Notes: generated by a model from the sequence alone, not told the origin. Positions 24,677 through 33,739 are shown, counted from the stretch's first letter. The stretch is DNA of 39,985 nucleotides from Candidatus Peribacteria bacterium (GCA_943357915.1 CALRGQ010000008.1:1-39985); one strand, 5' to 3'. Translations and numbers: made by a program.

Positions 24677-26200
24677 TTAGTGTATATCGACGCACGGTTT
24701 CACTTTGCGATCGAGGCCCGTCAGCTGGTTGATATCCTTTTCAGTGATGCTGAGAAGACCTTTCTCCCATTCCTTCTCATCATACGAGATGCGGTAGATT
24801 TCTGGCATGAGGGGATTGATAGCGTCCTCTAAGGTCATCTGTTTGCTGAGCGAGACGATCTTCTCCCAACTGTCTTTGTCGCCGTAGAGAGCCATATCAA
24901 GTCCGCTGGCCAGTGCGACGCGTCCGCCATCGTACCCTAAGAACGCGAGCGTGAGTCCGTCGCAGATTTCTTTGGTTTGGGCACGTGCACACACTTCGAT
25001 ACTACGATAGTTTCCAAGATCGACGTTCATCTTGATGTAGGCGTTCTTCATGAGCGTGAGGTAGTTCACTTGGTTGAAACCGCCGAGGCACTTGAGACCG
25101 TAGTAGAAACTGACGGTCATGAAGCTGAGGAGGAGGCTCGGGATCAGCTCCTTCGATCGTATGGCTTCGCCCACGGCTTCAGGAGTCATCTCCACCTTGT
25201 ACGACTCATCCTTTGTGACGAGATAATTACCCTTGCGCCAGAGCTGCTGGTTGTAGCGAGCACCCTTAGGTAACGCCCAAAATAAGTACGTTCCGGTGGC
25301 GGACTCCCGCGAGAATGAGCCGAATATCCCGTCAAAGTAATCATTGATGAACGGCTCGTACCTGGGATCGAACAGGATATGGTTGATGACGGTGTCGTCG
25401 TTCAGATGGTATTTTGTGAGCAGCTTGACCACGATGTCCTCCAACTCCAGATAGATAAGGTTGGGCATTTTTACGGAACCTGCGCCGAAAAACTTCTGCC
25501 AGAGCTGAGCGTTTGTGCGACTCACCTGCTCGGTGTACGACGAACATTTCAGGACGTCGTCCGAGGAATAGATATCCGTCATCATCGAGCGGAGCATGTC
25601 TCGGACACGTCCGTCGATCTCGCCTTTCGCGTGTTTCGTCTGAATAATCTCTTGGATATTCTGCAGCTCTTTTTCACCGTACGGCGGGAGAGTGTATACG
25701 GCGGGCGGACGCATGTTGGCCGAGAAAAACGGTAGTCGGTGTGTCTGCAGTTCGTCATTTTTAACGGTGTGAAAAAAGAGACCGCGGGGGAACGAGGAGT
25801 TATCCGCCGAGATGTTGGCGCATGCGAGTACGATGACGTTCTGCAGCACGGGGTCGCTGTGCTCCTTCAGAGTCAGCGCGGTGAGCAGGTTGGAGTTCAC
25901 GAAGAACGGATGGACGATGGGACCGGCATGGTCTGCGGTGGAGACGAAGTAGTACTTCTCCAGCTGTGTGGTGACACTATCGGCCATACGCGCACCGAAC
26001 CGATCGCGGCAGACTTCGTGGATAACGGAAAGAATTTCGTTCTGACGCTTGAAAATCGGTGGGTTCATGTTCACGTCCACGTAGTCGTTCACATATTGGT
26101 GGATAGGTGTAGCACCACGCTTGTGAAGGATCTCCTGCAAAACTGGACGCTTGATGAGAACTTTTTCTTTCAGCCGAAGAAAGTTTTCGGATAGATTCAT
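24677..26200 (-). CDS. Uncharacterised protein, paralogue 1 of the (S/T)ADH(H/A)GP pair
   Basis: 507 residues from the ATG at 26200 (the frame runs to a TTG at 26221 inside the likely promoter). Soluble, no signal or TM. Shared motifs with paralogue 2 include YYFVSTADHAGPIVHPFFVN, NVIVLACANIS, SFPRGLFFHT, TYLFWALPKGAR and SFYYGLKCLGGFNQVNYL. It begins a tightly packed unit: this gene, paralogue 2, aminotransferase, then the AstE-like deacylase. Two paralogues side by side suggest a heterodimer or successive reactions. I recognise no Pfam-type name for it and do not assign a function. TATATC ends 7 nt before the ATG. Confidence 0.75.
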   Translation of the reverse strand: MNLSENFLRLKEKVLIKRPVLQEILHKRGATPIHQYVNDYVDVNMNPPIFKRQNEILSVIHEVCRDRFGARMADSVTTQLEKYYFVSTADHAGPIVHPFFVNSNLLTALTLKEHSDPVLQNVIVLACANISADNSSFPRGLFFHTVKNDELQTHRLPFFSANMRPPAVYTLPPYGEKELQNIQEIIQTKHAKGEIDGRVRDMLRSMMTDIYSSDDVLKCSSYTEQVSRTNAQLWQKFFGAGSVKMPNLIYLELEDIVVKLLTKYHLNDDTVINHILFDPRYEPFINDYFDGIFGSFSRESATGTYLFWALPKGARYNQQLWRKGNYLVTKDESYKVEMTPEAVGEAIRSKELIPSLLLSFMTVSFYYGLKCLGGFNQVNYLTLMKNAYIKMNVDLGNYRSIEVCARAQTKEICDGLTLAFLGYDGGRVALASGLDMALYGDKDSWEKIVSLSKQMTLEDAINPLMPEIYRISYDEKEWEKGLLSITEKDINQLTGLDRKVKPCVDIH

Positions 26201-26207
26201 CGCAATA

Positions 26208-26213
26208 GATATA
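26208..26213 (-). promoter_or_regulatory. -10 hexamer of the four-gene cluster (leaderless type)
   Basis: Minus-strand TATATC ends 7 nt before the ATG at 26200. The rest of the gap up to 26400 shows no other clear element. Confidence 0.4.
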
Positions 26214-26401
26214 CCGTACAAAAAACCTCAGTTCCATTAATGTGCCCAGAAGGCATCGCAGAGGAATGCGTTAGAAAATCAGATCGTAGTGAAAGGGTCT
26301 CCATAAGAGCTCCAGCGGTGATGGAATGCGACAAATAGTCTAGTACTGTTGATTCTGCAAAGCCATGGTGTCAAAAAATACTTACTGGCATGGCCTATTT
26401 G

Positions 26402-27712
26402 CTACTCCAGCATCCCCAAAAGCCGCTTTTTGTCATCTTTTCCTATCTCAAGCTTCTCCACAAAACTCCGTAAATCTTCCCAGGTAACGCGTTTCCCACG
26501 AGAGAGCGCCTTCATGCGCTCGTATGCATCGCCAAAACCGTTCTTACGCATGACGGTCTGAATAGCCTCAGTAATGACTTCAGGATGCGCATGCAACTCT
26601 TCTGAGAGCATTTCACGGTCAACCGTGAGCTTGCTTAAGCCTTTCTGGAGCGATGCAAGTGCGAGAAAGTGATAACCAAATGCGACGCCAATATTGCGCT
26701 GCACGGTCGAATCCGAGAGATCACGTTGCAGGCGGCTAACGGGAAGTTTCTCAGCGAAATGCGTAAAGAGCGCAGAGCTGAGGCCAAGATTCCCCTCAGC
26801 ATTTTCAAAATCAATCGGGTTTACTTTGTGCGGCATGGTGGAAGATCCGACTTCGCCGGTGATCACGCGTTGCCGAAACACTCCGCGCGAAATGTATGAC
26901 CAAATATCCCGAGAAAGATCGACCAAGATCGTATTGATCCGGACATAGATATGGCTAAGCTCAGCGACGTCGTCATGTGGATTAATCTGCGTTGTGAATG
27001 CGAGTGGATCCAACTTGAGTGACTTGATGAACTTACGGCCGAATGCCTCCCAATTGAGGTCCGGATAGGCCGAGCGATGCGCGAAGTAATTACCGACGGC
27101 GCCGCCAAACTTGCCCTGCATACGGAAACGAACCAAAGAATCACGCTGACGTTCCAGTCGTTCCACAAAGACCATCATTTCTTTACCCAATGTTGACGGC
27201 GTAGCTGGCTGGCCATGAGTCAGTGACAGCATTCCTCGCTTCATATTCGGCGCTGCAATGCTTCTGATAGCTGTAATGACCGCTTGGAGCTCAGGCCGGA
27301 GCACTTTACGGATCGCGTCAGAAATAAGGACACCGTAGGCAAGATTATTCACGTCTTCGCTGGTGAGCGCGAAGTGTAAAAATTCGTTCTTGAACTTGGC
27401 ACCGACGATCTTCTGGAGTTCTTTCTGCAAATAATACTCAACAGCTTTCACATCATGATTTGTCTTCTTCTCGATCTCACGAATTTTGGCAGCCTCTTTG
27501 TCATCAAAATTATCGACAAGATCCTGCATCGCTTTCTTCTCATGATTAGTCAGAGGTTTGAGTTCTGGTATCCCCTTTTCATCGGCGAGCGCCATGAAGT
27601 AACTGATCTCAATGAAGACGCGAGCGCGCATCAAGGCTTCTTCGGTGAAGAACGGACGCAGAGCATCAACCTTGGATGCGTAGCGGCCATCGAGGGGTGA
27701 GAGGGGCTGCAT
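26402..27712 (-). CDS. purB: Adenylosuccinate lyase PurB
   Basis: 436-residue enzyme of purine synthesis that splits SAICAR and adenylosuccinate with release of fumarate. It starts MQPLSPLDGRYASKVDALRP, typical of the E. coli-type PurB. The catalytic-loop signature GSSTMPHKVNPIDFENAEGN is intact, and LTHGQPATPSTLGKEM and ALTSEDVNNLAYG carry the active-site His and Ser/Thr residues. It acts on the product of PurC (33857-34825). It follows tauE by 29 bp on the same strand but has its own extended -10 promoter. ATG at 27712. Confidence 0.96.
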   Translation of the reverse strand: MQPLSPLDGRYASKVDALRPFFTEEALMRARVFIEISYFMALADEKGIPELKPLTNHEKKAMQDLVDNFDDKEAAKIREIEKKTNHDVKAVEYYLQKELQKIVGAKFKNEFLHFALTSEDVNNLAYGVLISDAIRKVLRPELQAVITAIRSIAAPNMKRGMLSLTHGQPATPSTLGKEMMVFVERLERQRDSLVRFRMQGKFGGAVGNYFAHRSAYPDLNWEAFGRKFIKSLKLDPLAFTTQINPHDDVAELSHIYVRINTILVDLSRDIWSYISRGVFRQRVITGEVGSSTMPHKVNPIDFENAEGNLGLSSALFTHFAEKLPVSRLQRDLSDSTVQRNIGVAFGYHFLALASLQKGLSKLTVDREMLSEELHAHPEVITEAIQTVMRKNGFGDAYERMKALSRGKRVTWEDLRSFVEKLEIGKDDKKRLLGMLE

Positions 27713-27720
27713 TGGTGGGT

Positions 27721-27729
27721 ATTATAGCA
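27721..27729 (-). promoter_or_regulatory. Extended -10 promoter of purB (leaderless type)
   Basis: Minus-strand TGC-TATAAT (hexamer 27721-27726) ends 8 nt before the ATG at 27712. Confidence 0.65.
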
Positions 27730-27741
27730 GAAAGTGGCCAA

Positions 27742-28443
27742 TTACCGCAGCAATAAAGCAACACATGAACCAAGGAGTACAAGAGACACCGCGCGGCGAT
27801 AGAGTATTTCGTTGACTCTATGAAAAAGCAATCGGCCCAAGATCAGAGCCACCGCATAGAAAGGAGCTGCGAAAAGTGCGCGATAAAGAACATCAGGTAT
27901 AAAAAGGCCACCAGAGAAAGAGACGATGACGCGGAGAATGCTTGTAACGAAGAAAAGGTAGATGAGTGTTGCCCTGAAAGATTTTTTTTCAATACGAATG
28001 GCGGAGAGATACATCGTAAAAACCGGACCGCCAGTTCCGATAAGACCCTGTAACCAGCTACCAAAAAACCCTACGAGAGCTGATGTCCATGCGGTCTCTG
28101 TAATATGTGTCTTTGAGATCATGTCTTTTGCTAGAAAGAGAACAATTGTGATGGAAAGAAGAATTCTTAGAATATGATCATCGAGTGCAAATAGTGAATA
28201 CATGCCGAGTAGTGTTCCAAGAAGCAAACCCGCAGTCATGGTAAATTTTATTCGATGAGGTACGAACTTATACGAATCAGGCAAAAGAAAGCCCATACAA
28301 AACTGGAATATGAGCACAAGCGTGACGGCACTTTTGATATCCATCGTAAGCGCTAAAAGTGGTACTGCGATCAGTCCGCCTCCAAACCCGAGGGTCGCTT
28401 CGGTCAAAAACGCGAAGCCAATAATAAGTGCTGAGAGAAGCAT
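27742..28443 (-). CDS. TauE/SafE-family membrane transporter
   Basis: 233 residues with about seven to eight hydrophobic segments. The N-terminal half-repeat LTEATLGFGGGLIAVPLLAL and the second-half SWLQGLIGTGGPVFTMYLSA carry the paired G-rich motifs of the sulfite exporter TauE/SafE family, which moves sulfonates, sulfite or other anions. It is somewhat shorter than many members (around 250). The substrate cannot be told. ATG at 28443; TATCCT ends 7 nt upstream. Convergent neighbours are absent: purB follows on the same strand, and ldcA-like diverges. Confidence 0.85.
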   Translation of the reverse strand: MLLSALIIGFAFLTEATLGFGGGLIAVPLLALTMDIKSAVTLVLIFQFCMGFLLPDSYKFVPHRIKFTMTAGLLLGTLLGMYSLFALDDHILRILLSITIVLFLAKDMISKTHITETAWTSALVGFFGSWLQGLIGTGGPVFTMYLSAIRIEKKSFRATLIYLFFVTSILRVIVSFSGGLFIPDVLYRALFAAPFYAVALILGRLLFHRVNEILYRRAVSLVLLGSCVALLLR

Positions 28444-28450
28444 GTGTTTC

Positions 28451-28459
28451 AGGATAGCA
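28451..28459 (-). promoter_or_regulatory. Extended -10 promoter of the TauE-like gene
   Basis: Minus-strand TGC-TATCCT (hexamer 28451-28456) ends 7 nt before the ATG at 28443. Confidence 0.5.
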
Positions 28460-28479
28460 CCTCCGACGGTTTATTCCTT

Positions 28480-28504
28480 AGAGACGTGTGCGCCGCACGT
28501 CTCT
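28480..28504. repeat. Palindromic repeat, AGAGACG hairpin family
   Basis: AGAGACGTG (28480-28488) and CACGTCTCT (28496-28504) form a perfect 9-bp stem. It shares the AGAGACG...CGTCTCTAC ends with the element at 1-27. Its last base is the first base of the -10 of the S66 peptidase gene. Confidence 0.65.
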
Positions 28505-28509
28505 ACACT
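28504..28509 (+). promoter_or_regulatory. -10 hexamer of the S66 peptidase gene (leaderless type)
   Basis: TACACT ends 6 nt (ATCTGC) before the ATG at 28516. The palindromic repeat occupies the spacer position. Confidence 0.5.
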
Positions 28510-28515
28510 ATCTGC

Positions 28516-29517
28516 ATGCTGATTCCCCCAAAACTGAAGACTGGCGATGAGATACGCATCATCGCACCATCATGCACGATGCCTTCCATGCCTTGGTTCA
28601 CGGATGCGATGATGGAGACAGCCAAAAAATTCTTCACTGATCGCGGACTGACGGTCACCGAAGGAAAACACATCCGAGACATCGATGCATCTGGTTCCAC
28701 CAGTATCGAACACCGAGTCGACGATCTGCATGCGGCATTTTCTGACCCGAAGGTCAGAGCGTTAATCTGTATTCGGGGCGGATGGAACTGCAATCAGCTA
28801 CTGCCGTTTCTGGATTATGATCTGATCAAGAGCCACCCAAAAATTCTGTGCGGATTTTCTGATATTACTGCACTCGGCAATGCCATTTTTGCAAAAACCG
28901 GCCTTGTCACATATTCAGGTCCGAATTTTCATCAGTTCGCGTATGGGGAGCAGCTGGCTTATAATTATGAGAATTTTTTTAAGGCAGTCATGAAAGCTGA
29001 GCCAATAGAATTACAGCCTGCAACAGAGTGGATAGACGCATACTATGATCCGCAGAAACCGTGGGAAATGCAAAAAAACGAAGGCTGGTGGAGCATCCAT
29101 GAAGGCGATGCTGAGGGCACGATCATCGGTGGGAACCTGTGCACGCTCAATCTGCTACAGGGCACGGAGTACATGCCAAGCGTCAACAATGCGATTCTGT
29201 TCATCGAGGACGACCATGAGACGCACCCCAGAACCTTTGACCGCGATCTCACGTCACTCACTCAGCAACCGTGGTTTGCTAACGTCCGCGGCATGGTCAT
29301 CGGTCGCTGTCAGAGCACTGCGGTAAATCAGGAATTCGGACCAATCAACAAAGAAACGCTCTATGCAATTTGTGCGAGAAACCCAATGCTCAAACATCTT
29401 CCGATTATCGCAAACGCCGACTTCGGCCACACGCATCCCATCTTTACGTTTCCGATTGGGGGGACGGTGCGGATGAAAGCTGGGAAAGTAGCGGGGATGA
29501 GGATTTTGGAGCATTGA
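28516..29517 (+). CDS. S66-family peptidase (LD-carboxypeptidase/MccF-like)
   Basis: 333-residue serine peptidase of family S66, whose members recycle murein tetrapeptides (LdcA) or hydrolyse toxic acyl-adenylate analogues (MccF). It opens IPPKLKTGDEIRIIAPSCTM. The nucleophile Ser is in ILCGFSDITALGNAIF, the catalytic Glu in ILFIEDDHETHPRTFDRDL and the His in ADFGHTHPIFTFPIGG. The long insert with WEMQKNEGWWSIHEGDAEG before GGNLCTLNLLQGT is more like MccF than classical LdcA, so a detoxification role is possible. ATG at 28516; the earlier in-frame ATG at 28444 has no supporting signals. Confidence 0.88.
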   Translation: MLIPPKLKTGDEIRIIAPSCTMPSMPWFTDAMMETAKKFFTDRGLTVTEGKHIRDIDASGSTSIEHRVDDLHAAFSDPKVRALICIRGGWNCNQLLPFLDYDLIKSHPKILCGFSDITALGNAIFAKTGLVTYSGPNFHQFAYGEQLAYNYENFFKAVMKAEPIELQPATEWIDAYYDPQKPWEMQKNEGWWSIHEGDAEGTIIGGNLCTLNLLQGTEYMPSVNNAILFIEDDHETHPRTFDRDLTSLTQQPWFANVRGMVIGRCQSTAVNQEFGPINKETLYAICARNPMLKHLPIIANADFGHTHPIFTFPIGGTVRMKAGKVAGMRILEH

Positions 29518-29536
29518 GGAGGCGGAAGCGGTTCTA

Positions 29537-29683
29537 GACCGTCCTCATCCCCAGCCCTTCTCCAGCCGATGGGGCCGGAGAAGGGAGCGCCTCACTTTCA
29601 GTAAAGCTTTTTAAATCTGACCCCCTTTCTCCACCGCAGTGGAGAGAGGTGTCCCGCCGGTGCGGGACGGAGAGAGGACGGTC
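29537..29683. repeat. Composite palindromic element with 10-bp terminal inverted repeats
   Basis: GACCGTCCTC (29537-29546) and GAGGACGGTC (29674-29683) are perfect inverted ends. Inside are hairpins CCCTTCTCC/GGAGAAGGG, CTCCACCGCAGTGGAG and GTCCCGCCGGTGCGGGAC; the last differs by one base from the hairpin near 17797. It lies between the S66 peptidase gene and the DUF559 gene and may end both convergent transcripts. No gene is present. Confidence 0.65.
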
Positions 29684-29697
29684 AAAGATAGCGACTC

Positions 29698-30066
29698 CTA
29701 TCCCCTATGTTCTTGAATTTTCGCCACAACAGCAGGCATATTCGTCATAACCTCTTGGTTATTGAAGCGAATGATCGTGAAGCCGCCTGTCGAAAGCATG
29801 TCATCCCGAATAGCATCGTATTCCGCTGTTTCTTTATGGATGTCTCCATCGAGCTCGATGATGAATCGGTGTTCCATGCAACAGAAATCAGCGACAAACA
29901 ACCCTAGTGGAACCTGACGTCGGAATTTGCAACCTGTCTTTTTTGCACGCAAAGCATCCCATAAGACTGCTTCTGCTTTTGTCATTTTTCGTCGCAATGA
30001 TCGAGCAAAGAGAATTTTCTTAAAGCTCTGATGCGTGAGATGAAGATGTAACGCTGGTTCTGCCAT
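29698..30066 (-). CDS. DUF559-family protein (Vsr-like endonuclease fold)
   Basis: 122 residues of the DUF559 family, related to very-short-patch-repair and restriction endonucleases. Typical segments are ARSLRRKMTKAEAVLWDALR, FRRQVPLGLFVADFCCMEHR and FIIELDGDIHKETAEYDAIR, where the Asp and Glu-x-Asp residues make the PD-(D/E)xK-type active site. TIIRFNNQEVM is the usual end. Often found near mobile or repeat DNA; activity unproven for most members. It starts 33 bp after ftsH on the same strand, so it may be co-transcribed with it. Confidence 0.88.
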   Translation of the reverse strand: MAEPALHLHLTHQSFKKILFARSLRRKMTKAEAVLWDALRAKKTGCKFRRQVPLGLFVADFCCMEHRFIIELDGDIHKETAEYDAIRDDMLSTGGFTIIRFNNQEVMTNMPAVVAKIQEHRG

Positions 30067-30099
30067 AGAGGCTTCTCAGGATACACTTGCCCCGCCTCC

Positions 30100-31977
30100 T
30101 CACACAGCCTTCTCCCTCTTCTTCTCGATTTTCTTCCCGTCAAAAATTTCTAAGAATTCATCAAATGACATTGTCTCGATCTCAAGAAGTTTGACGACAA
30201 GTTCATCAAGCTTTTGGCGGTGTTCCACGAGTAATTCTTTGGCTCGGACATATTCTTTGGCGATGATACGCATCGTGAACTGGTCGATCTTTTTCGCGAT
30301 ATCTTCGGAGTAATTACGCGTTGTTCCAAGATCGACACCAATGTACGCCGAGCCCTGACGCTCGCCGTAGGCGACGAGTCCGAGTTCTTCTTCGTCCATG
30401 CCGTAACGGGTAGCCATATTGCGTGCAATCGCTGATGCTTTCTCGATGTCATTGCTTGCTCCGGTCGTAATTTCATTGAAAATAATCTCTTCGGCTGCGC
30501 GGCCGCCGAGCAGACCACAAATTTCATCAAGGAATTTCTGTTTGGTCGTCGTGTACTGGTCTTCTTTCGGCAAGAACCATGTGACACCAAGCGCAAAACC
30601 GCGCGAGACAATGCTGATCTTATGTAGTGGATCAGATTCCGGGCACAAATGACCGACGATGGCATGACCGACTTCGTGGTACGCCGTGATGCTCTTTTCT
30701 TTGTCGGAGAGCTTGCGAGAGCGCTTCTGTGAACCAAGCGTCACCTTCTCCACAGATTCGACCAGATCGATTTGTTGGATGGTTTTTGCTCCACGGCGGG
30801 CTGCGTTGATGGCAGCTTCGTTCATGGTATTTTCAAGATCTGCTCCAGCCATGCCGACAGTCTGTTTGGCGATGACTTCAAGATCGCACTCTTTAGCCAT
30901 TTTCTTATTGCGGGCATGCACTTCCAGAATTTGCTTACGAGCGATGAGATCCGGCTTATCGATAAACACACGACGGTCAAAGCGTCCCGGACGGAGCAAT
31001 GCTGAGTCCAGAACATCCGGACGGTTCGTCGCGGCCATGACGATGACATTGGTGTCTTTCTCAAAACCGTCCATTTCCGTGAGGATCTGGTTCAGAGTTT
31101 GCTCACGTTCATCATGCCCACCACCAAAACCCGCTCCACCACGCTGGCGGCCAACGGCGTCTATTTCATCGATAAAAATAATACACGGCGCGTTACGCTT
31201 GGCACGAAGGAAAAGATCCCGCACGCGCGACGCACCCACACCCACAAACATCTCAACGAATTCAGAACCAGAAATACTGAAAAATGGTACACCTGCTTCG
31301 CCGGCAACAGCGCGAGCGAGCAATGTCTTACCCGTTCCGGGAGCTCCAACGAGAAGTGCTCCACGCGGAATCTTGGCGCCGATGGTCGTGTATTTCTTCG
31401 GGTTTTTCAGAAAGTCGACGATTTCTTTAAGGTCATTTTTGGCTTCATCACAACCGGCAACATCTTTAAACGTCGTCTTCACTTCTTTCGCATCTGCAAT
31501 CCGAGCGCGTGATTTGCCGAACGAAAGCGCCGTGCTCTGGCTGCGTGCCAGTGAGCGAAACACCCACATCCCAATGCCGATGAGTAAAATCAGGAAGATA
31601 AAGTCCCCAAGATGTGCTTTGAAAAAGTTTTTCACTTCGATGTTATCAATCGTGACCACGGTCGGATTCTTCGGATCATTCCAACCAAGCGCCGTGATGC
31701 TATCGCCAAATTCTTTATAGGACTGCACGTAACTACCGGATAGATTTTTTGCGAAAACAGTACTGCCACGAATAAGAATGTTTTCAAAAGAACGCTTCTC
31801 ATAACCATGCGTGATCTCGCTAATAGGCACGACCGGCGCCGTTGACAACTTTTCATCTTCTGACCTCTGCGGCGCGGTCATGTAGTACACAGAACTCAGA
31901 ACCAGAAAGACAAGGAGTAACACCGAAAACATCTGATTCTGACGGTTGCGCGGTGGAAGAAAATTTTGTTGAGCCAT
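30100..31977 (-). CDS. ftsH: ATP-dependent zinc metalloprotease FtsH
   Basis: 625-residue membrane AAA+ protease that degrades unassembled or regulatory membrane proteins. TM1 about 16-34, a periplasmic/extracellular segment, TM2 about 123-141, then the AAA domain with Walker A GAPGTGKT (211-218), Walker [16 protein letters not shown], second region of homology ([18 protein letters not shown]) and the [13 protein letters not shown] pore-loop region. The peptidase zinc motif is HEVGH (HExxH) in place of the usual HEAGH. Length is normal. ATG at 31977. It follows the GT2 gene by 32 bp but has a promoter of its own. Confidence 0.97.
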   Translation of the reverse strand: MAQQNFLPPRNRQNQMFSVLLLVFLVLSSVYYMTAPQRSEDEKLSTAPVVPISEITHGYEKRSFENILIRGSTVFAKNLSGSYVQSYKEFGDSITALGWNDPKNPTVVTIDNIEVKNFFKAHLGDFIFLILLIGIGMWVFRSLARSQSTALSFGKSRARIADAKEVKTTFKDVAGCDEAKNDLKEIVDFLKNPKKYTTIGAKIPRGALLVGAPGTGKTLLARAVAGEAGVPFFSISGSEFVEMFVGVGASRVRDLFLRAKRNAPCIIFIDEIDAVGRQRGGAGFGGGHDEREQTLNQILTEMDGFEKDTNVIVMAATNRPDVLDSALLRPGRFDRRVFIDKPDLIARKQILEVHARNKKMAKECDLEVIAKQTVGMAGADLENTMNEAAINAARRGAKTIQQIDLVESVEKVTLGSQKRSRKLSDKEKSITAYHEVGHAIVGHLCPESDPLHKISIVSRGFALGVTWFLPKEDQYTTTKQKFLDEICGLLGGRAAEEIIFNEITTGASNDIEKASAIARNMATRYGMDEEELGLVAYGERQGSAYIGVDLGTTRNYSEDIAKKIDQFTMRIIAKEYVRAKELLVEHRQKLDELVVKLLEIETMSFDEFLEIFDGKKIEKKREKAV

Positions 31978-31986
31978 GACCGATGG

Positions 31987-32015
31987 ATGGTACCTGTTTT
32001 AGAGACTTTTTACAA
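31987..32015 (-). promoter_or_regulatory. Promoter of ftsH
   Basis: Minus-strand TTGTAA (32010-32015), 17-nt spacer, TACCAT (31987-31992), then 9 nt to the ATG at 31977. The -35 overlaps the stop codon of the GT2 gene. Confidence 0.45.
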
Positions 32016-32735
32016 TCCACCTGGACGAGGATGTGTATATAAAACAATCAGACACCATAACATTTCAAGTCCATCACGAATGATGCGAACTTTTGATTCT
32101 GGAATCGCAGTCCAGGCCAGCGGTATTTCCGAAATTTTGTAGCCATATCGAAGAGCGAGCGACAGAACCTCAACATCGAAAGCGAAACGGTTAATTTTCT
32201 GGAGTGTAAAAAGTTTCTTGCCGACCTCTGCGCGGAACAGTTTGCAACCACACGCAGTATCATGGATGCCGGGCACGAGAGCCGAACAGAGAACGTGATA
32301 CACCCGACCGATGACCCTCCGATGCCAACGCATCGTGACGAGGGACTTCTCTCGGTCCATGACACGAGATCCAATCGCGATATCGGCTCCCGCTTCGATC
32401 TCACGAAAAAGTTTATTCACTTCCGTAATAGGCGCTGCTCCATCGGCGTCATACATCAGTGCCAGATCTGAAGTTACCAGAGCCATTCCTGCTCTGACAG
32501 CAGCTCCCTTACCGGTATTTTTCCCAAGTTTCACAGTCTGGATCGGAAGTTTGTCTTTCCAGCTTTCAGCGACCAAAACCGTGTTATCCGTACTCCCGTC
32601 ATCCGCAACAATAACCTGCGACAGTGTCAGTCCGTGCATGGAGCCGGAATCCCACGCCGCCAAAATAGACGCTAACGTTTTCCCAAGACGATCCTGCTCG
32701 TTATATGCCGGTATGATGATAGACAGTGTCTGCAT
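32010..32735 (-). CDS. Family 2 glycosyltransferase (dolichyl/polyprenyl-phosphate sugar transferase-like)
   Basis: 241-residue GT-A fold transferase. It begins LSIIIPAYNEQDRLGKTLAS, has VIVADDGSTDNT and the metal-binding LMYDADGAAP (DxD), and TACGCKLFRAEVGKKLF and RFAFDVEVLSLALRYGYKI further on, as in ALG5/DPM1-like enzymes that load a sugar onto a polyprenyl phosphate carrier. No C-terminal membrane domain is present. It starts 37 bp after the DUF916-like surface protein gene on the same strand, so a role in cell-surface glycan assembly is likely. The leader just upstream of the ATG is pyrimidine-rich (CCGCTCTCTCT). Confidence 0.88.
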   Translation of the reverse strand: MQTLSIIIPAYNEQDRLGKTLASILAAWDSGSMHGLTLSQVIVADDGSTDNTVLVAESWKDKLPIQTVKLGKNTGKGAAVRAGMALVTSDLALMYDADGAAPITEVNKLFREIEAGADIAIGSRVMDREKSLVTMRWHRRVIGRVYHVLCSALVPGIHDTACGCKLFRAEVGKKLFTLQKINRFAFDVEVLSLALRYGYKISEIPLAWTAIPESKVRIIRDGLEMLWCLIVLYTHPRPGGL

Positions 32736-32772
32736 AGAGAGAGCGGCATGGCATGTCGAATCTTTTCATGCA

Positions 32773-33732
32773 TCATACGCTTTTTCGCACCGTACGTTTC
32801 CGGTGTTTATGCTTTCCCCGTAATGCATGACGACTCCAAAAGGCCTGCAGAATATATGCAACTGATAGCACTGTCAGAAGCACGAAAAGAACAGGTAACG
32901 TCGGCATCACCCAAAAAGACACTGTTCTTACGTCTTCGGATTTCTGTCCTGCGGAGTTTAGGGTCAATGTCGCGGTGTAACGTCCAAAGGCGAATGTCGG
33001 CTGCCACAGCATATCGCGGTCACGCGTGGAATTACGGAGCACGTACCAATCCTGTATCGCAATGTCATCAACAGTCATCCCAAAAATATTCTTGATCGCA
33101 ATGTGTCCGACAGGCACAAGATGAACCATGCCGGTATTGCGGTACTGGATGGAAAACTGAGCCGGTAGTGTCCAATAGACATTGCGTAGGCCAGTAAATG
33201 TCTGGAGTTGCCCATCCCGGATAAGATCGCCTCGTATCGTGATGAGACATAAAGCACCAACCCGAGATCCGGCTTGCTCACCCGCGCTTACTTGGCGCTC
33301 AAAAAGAACGACTGCATAATGGTCACCGGCTGATGCGTTCTTCGGTACCGAAATCTTCACCGGGATGACCGCACGTTCACCATGCTGGAGTGCAAGAGAT
33401 GAAACACTGGGCTGGATCCAGGATCTTCCAGGAAATGGGCCATTGTCATGTGCGAAAAACTGGATATTGTCCGTTCCGTCGTCAGTGACGGCAAAATCCT
33501 CAACGCTCACATTGTACTGACGTGGTGCTCCTTCACGGCTTGTAAGCTCTACCTCAACCACGCGTTCTTCACCTGGACTCATCTCGAGGACAAACCGTGT
33601 CGGACCAACTTGAAAGTCCCCTCGTACTTCCGTTGCTGGCTGCTGTGTGACCGTCATCTGCGCGGCAGCAAACGCTGGCACGAAGAGCACAATGCAGAAG
33701 ATGATACGTCCGTGTTGCAGGTAACGATGCAT
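32773..33732 (-). CDS. DUF916-like surface protein with C-terminal membrane anchor
   Basis: 319 residues from the ATG at 33732: a signal peptide (RIIFCIVLFVPAFAAAQ), an extracellular beta-sandwich region, a TM segment near the C-terminus (LPVLFVLLTVLSVAYILQAF) and a strongly basic cytoplasmic tail (RGKHKHRKRTVRK). Segments such as FVLEMSPGEERVVEVELTSR and GDHYAVVLFER match the COG1470/DUF916-type Ig-like domains of cell-surface proteins in Gram-positives and CPR. I chose 33732 and not the longer frame to 33807, since the signal peptide begins there and a promoter ends 7 nt upstream. Divergent from purC. Confidence 0.75.
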   Translation of the reverse strand: MHRYLQHGRIIFCIVLFVPAFAAAQMTVTQQPATEVRGDFQVGPTRFVLEMSPGEERVVEVELTSREGAPRQYNVSVEDFAVTDDGTDNIQFFAHDNGPFPGRSWIQPSVSSLALQHGERAVIPVKISVPKNASAGDHYAVVLFERQVSAGEQAGSRVGALCLITIRGDLIRDGQLQTFTGLRNVYWTLPAQFSIQYRNTGMVHLVPVGHIAIKNIFGMTVDDIAIQDWYVLRNSTRDRDMLWQPTFAFGRYTATLTLNSAGQKSEDVRTVSFWVMPTLPVLFVLLTVLSVAYILQAFWSRHALRGKHKHRKRTVRKSV

Positions 33733-33739
33733 GACAAGC

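Noticed and set aside
26222..26400. Gap between the four-gene cluster and purB
   Set aside because: Looked for RNA, repeats and small genes; only a weak -10 for the cluster is seen.
30686..31720. 344-codon plus-strand frame opposite ftsH
   Set aside because: It is the antisense shadow of ftsH, with Ser/Arg-rich composition and no recognisable domain.
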